Shown here one piece after another: positions 60,069 through 64,000 of a stretch of DNA of 64,000 nt. A program made the translations under genes and the position numbers. How positions within the stretch are numbered: position 1 is the first letter of the stretch; each line of letters starts with the position of its first letter. The notes under the pieces are model-generated. The model was not told the origin of the DNA. It made no database searches and saw only the letters and a list, made by a program, of their open reading frames with translations. The stretch comes from Trogon surrucura. Lineage: Eukaryota; Chordata; Aves; Trogoniformes; Trogonidae. The stretch is from contig CM036618.1 of NCBI GenBank assembly GCA_020746105.1, forward strand, positions 93,738,122 to 93,802,121. The letters are read 5' to 3'.

Positions 60069-61798
60069 TTGGAAGTAATGAAAATTTTGAATGGAGGTAA
60101 AAACTGGTTTTCCTAAGATAATTTTAATAAGCAGTCAGACAATCTGAGAGATTGTTGGATGATTACTGTCTTTGTTTCTAGCTTTTTAGCCTGTGTAGTA
60201 TCTGGTGCTGGGTGAGTTTAATTTGAGGGCCTGTTTTAGTACTATGTACGTTTAACTTCCGCTTGTCTGCATGTAGAAGTCATATATAATTCCGAAGAGC
60301 CTAGGGAAGGGGGCAGAAGGGAGCACAACAGTAGATTGGAAGCAGTGTGCTGGTTTTTGTTTAAAAAAAAATCAAGCTGGTTCCATGATAACCCCCCATA
60401 ATTGTGTGCTTAGAAAAGCAGAATCCCAAGTCATGTCCTCGCTCACTTAATTGCTAAAACACAACCGGTCTTCACGATGTGACTGTTACTGAGATCAGCC
60501 CTGTCGCCATAACAGCAGCATTTTGATCTCTAATTATATGTTGTTAGAGGTGTCTCAGAGGAAGTTGCATGTATAAAGTAGGCAAAATGCTGTCGTTTAG
60601 CAAGAGTCCCTCCTTACTGGAAATTGTATTGCTCTTCCAACTGTTGATTAGATGTTATTTTGGTCCAAGATAATGTCAATATAAGGAGTCTTGCTTTTTT
60701 GATAAATCAATTAACTGCCTGAAACTTTTCCTTAACAAGTGTCCAATATTACTCAATGAAATGCATTTTTAGCTAGAGAAAGGTGAGTCTTAAGTCAGGT
60801 ATTACTGACAGTAGTTTGCGAGACAGAGGATTGGTGTCAGATGCAGTATTGCTTGTTCATTGCTTAATGCCCTAGGGTTTCCTTTTTTTAGTAATCTCCT
60901 TCAGTGAACTAATGGACAGTGGTGGTTTCTAAAATTGTCTGTGTGTTAACAAATGCTTGCTTATTCATGCAGATAGGTTTCAAGTGTTCCCCTGAATTGT
61001 TAACGTGTTCATCAATTTAAAATCTAATAATTTCTATTTTTAGAATCAGCTTTTGACTGTACTTTTTTGAAAGAGTGAAAGCATTTTTAATATGGTATGT
61101 TTACATAATAAAGGTTCACTCCAATTTTAATTTGCAAGCATGTTAATCTAATTATTCAGCTTTTTAATAAGAAAAAATATCTGGAAAGCATCATGATTTA
61201 ACTTTTAAAAATGCTCAGAATTTGAGAAGATTTAAAATACAGCTGAAATCTTCTTTCTTCAGGTTTACTTACACATGTGGATGAGCTATCAGTTGTACTA
61301 TAATGATAAAGGGCTTTTAGGATTAATCATATATATTAACTTCCCTGGGTGTTAACTCATTTTTGAGCTTTCAGAAGAAAGCAATTAACAATGGCATTTG
61401 AACACTTCAAATATCTTTTTTTCTTGGCATTGGGGCTTTGTGATTAATACTTCACGGCAAAGTAATTGAAATTAAACTTGCTTTGGAAATAACAATTAAC
61501 TTATGATGGAGAAAATTGACTCTTCATTTAAGAAAATGGACTAATTTCACTGCTTGTAACTCCTGGTGTTGTTAAATACATACAGTGTTTATAATACCTC
61601 TAGTATGCCTATTTGAGAGTATATTTGTTTTCCAGAATTGTCGGATGTCCCTATGTATTATTCTGTATTTTATAGTAGTATTTATTTGTGTGTAGTTTGT
61701 TAGCATTGGTTTTATTTTGGACACTGGGCACATTGCTGTTTTAGCTTCTTTTGGAGTACTGAGATTCCAAATATATAGACATTGTGCTCTAATGTTGA

Positions 61799-61816
61799 TT
61801 TTTTTTTTTTTTTTTT
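61799..61816. repeat. T18 homopolymer
   Basis: Uninterrupted T run followed by AAATAC in intron 1. Confidence 0.85.
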
Positions 61817-64000
61817 AAATACATTTGACATTTAGTACAAGAGTTTAGAGGTATAAACCTGTAAAGATAAGGGCGGTAGAATATTCCTGTTTTAAATAGA
61901 AGCTCGCCTCTTGGCATTTAAGATTGGGAAAGATTTATTACTACTTCTGCCGCTGATGCACTGTGTGGCAGTGGGTCCATGCTTTTCCCTTTGCAAGTTT
62001 TTCTTTATTAGTGAATCATATATGACTCTTCATTTCATTCCATAGTGCTTTAGGAGCCTTGAATGAAAGACTTGGAAGCAAGGAGTATTTATTTATAGCT
62101 TCTCCAGCTCTGTCCTTTAGAGAGAGGTGTTTGTTTTAAATCAGAACTTGCTCTAGGACAATATTGACCCATTGATGTTTTTTCCAAGGTTATTCATGTA
62201 AGAGGAAGTGTTTGTGGTGGGTGGAGGAAGTCTCTTTCAATCACAAGAGTTGCTATGCAATTAGAAGAGTGAGAACCACCTGCATTACACATCTGCAAGT
62301 CTCAGGTGGTTTTGCAGCACTCTCTTGATTAAGATAGGACCCCATTATTATCCATTATTCTGTGATGCAGTCTCTCCTTTGGCTGTTAATGTTCTCCTGT
62401 GACTAATTCAGGAAAGACCAGAAATCTTTCTGGTGAATAATTAACACTTCCTGTCCTGCTCAAGTGGCTTGGAAGGACAGATTCAAAAGGTAAAAGAAAA
62501 ACACAGTGGTGTATATCATTATATGGTAAACTTTACTGATGTGTTATATCATTATTTAAAAGTAAACTAAAATACTGGAAATTCTATCAGTTGCTGTCAT
62601 AGAATTCAGTGGCCTGAGAGCTGACATGTCTTCTCATGTGCATGTGAAATTCAGGTAACTGAAATTATTGGTTGCTTTTGAAACTGCTGTAATTGGACAC
62701 CCAAACTAAACAGAGCTAGGCCAGGGCTTTGAGAAACTTAAGCCTACAATTTTAGAGATTGCTGTAATTTTCAGTTTCTTTTTTTTGGTTTTGTTTCGTT
62801 TTTCACTTGTGTTCTCAGCACACTCCTAGATGCCACTGAGACCTGCTTTCTTATTAGTATTCTTTCTGTCCTTATTATTTCAGTTTGCTGATGTAGCAGT
62901 GGGTTTCTGACTTCCTCTAGCAATGTGCTTAACTTCCGTACAGAAGTGCTTTTAAGTAGTCTTTATGTTGTGGTTGGAAATGTTGAAATAGAGTGGGGAT
63001 TTTTTTTCTATATATACACAATTTATTTGCAGCTTTTGATGCAAGCTTTAATTGCTTCTTCTGCAACATTCATGTTAGATGGATTGTGTAGCTAGTGACG
63101 TACTGTAACACAGAAGAATGCTTGTATTTTTATAAATTTTCAGGATGAAAACAACTGTAAGAAACGTCTTCTGTTTGAACAAACAATTCTAATAATCTGT
63201 TTGATGAACTATTCTAATATTTTTCTTGATATGAATGCCATAAAGATGAAATTAGAAATTATTATTATTAAAGACTAATTAAGGCCACTCAACCAGTAAA
63301 TACTTATGTCAATTTATGGTCCAAATGGATTTGTACTCTTTACAAGGTTGTGTACTAAGATTGTGACACAAGTGTGAACTTCAAGGACTTACATTCTTTG
63401 GGTGACCATAAAGGCAGTTGGAGAAGAGGGTAAGGGAAATGGTGAGTGTGGTCCTCGTATTGGGTTTTATTATTAGCTGGTTAATCAAGGGTGTTTTTGT
63501 TTCTTCTGCTTAGCTTTTTGTTCTCATCGTCTTTGCAGGACAGATTCTGAAGGTAGATGATTTTTAGTAGCACAACTGAGTACCTAGTTTGGAAAAAGTA
63601 GATCAGCTTTTGAAGGCACAGTATAGGAGGAAGCTGGTCTACTTTTTTTCCAAGGTTACACCTAGATGTTACCTCTGTCCCCAAAATCAGTCCTGCTTAT
63701 ACCATTAGGTCATCATGGCTGCAGCAAAATGACTACTAGGACATGAAAGACAAAGTTTGCTGCCAGCTAGCTGGATAGACAGCCTTAGTTAACATTTCTG
63801 TATGTATGTTTGTTTTCTGCTCTTTACTTGTAGATGATGTTCAGAAGTGACTGTTTCTGCTAAAATCATGTGGCCCAATATGTAGCAAACACTGAATGTG
63901 GTATTATCCTTGCCACAAAAGATATAAACTGCTAGTTCAGTTTATGCCATCTAAAGATAGCTACAGATATATAGCTTTGATTCTAGCTAAATTAGTCAAG

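Larger units (their letters stand above)
51539..64000 (+). other. ZFAND3: ZFAND3 intron 1, first part (continues past window)
   Basis: No further exon with a matching ZFAND3 segment is visible to the right edge, so the intron is at least 12.4 kb. Beyond the CpG island it is AT-rich, with three CR1 pieces, a TA microsatellite and T runs. Open frames here are all under 100 codons; the longest fall in CR1 or are featureless. Long first introns often hold enhancers, but none can be named from sequence alone. Confidence 0.8.

Noticed and set aside
1-64000. CRISPR arrays, bacterial operons, tRNA or rRNA genes
   Set aside because: No regularly spaced direct repeats, no Shine-Dalgarno-spaced gene runs, and no tRNA A/B box pairs with a cloverleaf were seen.

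Overview
The window reads as avian nuclear DNA. Evidence: several fragments of the bird LINE CR1 with its diagnostic GATTCTA-type 3' tails, LTR fragments that resemble common bird endogenous retroviruses, low gene density, and one vertebrate first coding exon in a CpG island. There are no bacterial-style operons, CRISPR arrays or convincing tRNA/rRNA genes. Species cannot be fixed from the sequence alone.

Layout. Positions 1 to about 50,400 are a gene-poor stretch with no exon I can defend. It holds two degraded LTRs lying tail to tail (about 1152-2815), CR1 fragments (5190-5310, 5497-5715, 8373-8482, 24967-25510), short tandem repeats, old MIR/L2-like scraps, and one young insertion. That insertion (31095-33641) is a complete but internally deleted endogenous retrovirus: two 377-bp LTRs that look identical, a perfect 6-bp target duplication (GACCAT), a primer binding site matching tRNA-Lys3, a splice donor, broken gag pieces, no recognisable protease, reverse transcriptase or integrase, and broken env surface and transmembrane pieces ending at a polypurine tract. 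It has the structure of a proviral deletion derivative that could only have moved using enzymes supplied by another virus.

Positions about 50,480-52,260 are a strong CpG island. Inside it, 51462-51532 encodes 24 residues that I recognise as the N-terminus of ZFAND3 (AN1/A20 zinc finger protein 3), followed directly by a consensus splice donor. From 51533 to the window end lies the first part of ZFAND3 intron 1, which carries three CR1 fragments, a TA microsatellite and a G-rich block just after the exon.

Functionally the window is the upstream flank, promoter and first exon of one widely expressed gene. In mammals ZFAND3 lies between MDGA1 and BTBD9; if that order holds here, the left 50 kb is the MDGA1-ZFAND3 interval, but nothing in the sequence shows MDGA1 itself. 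The most interesting object is the young Lys3-primed provirus and its mosaic interior.
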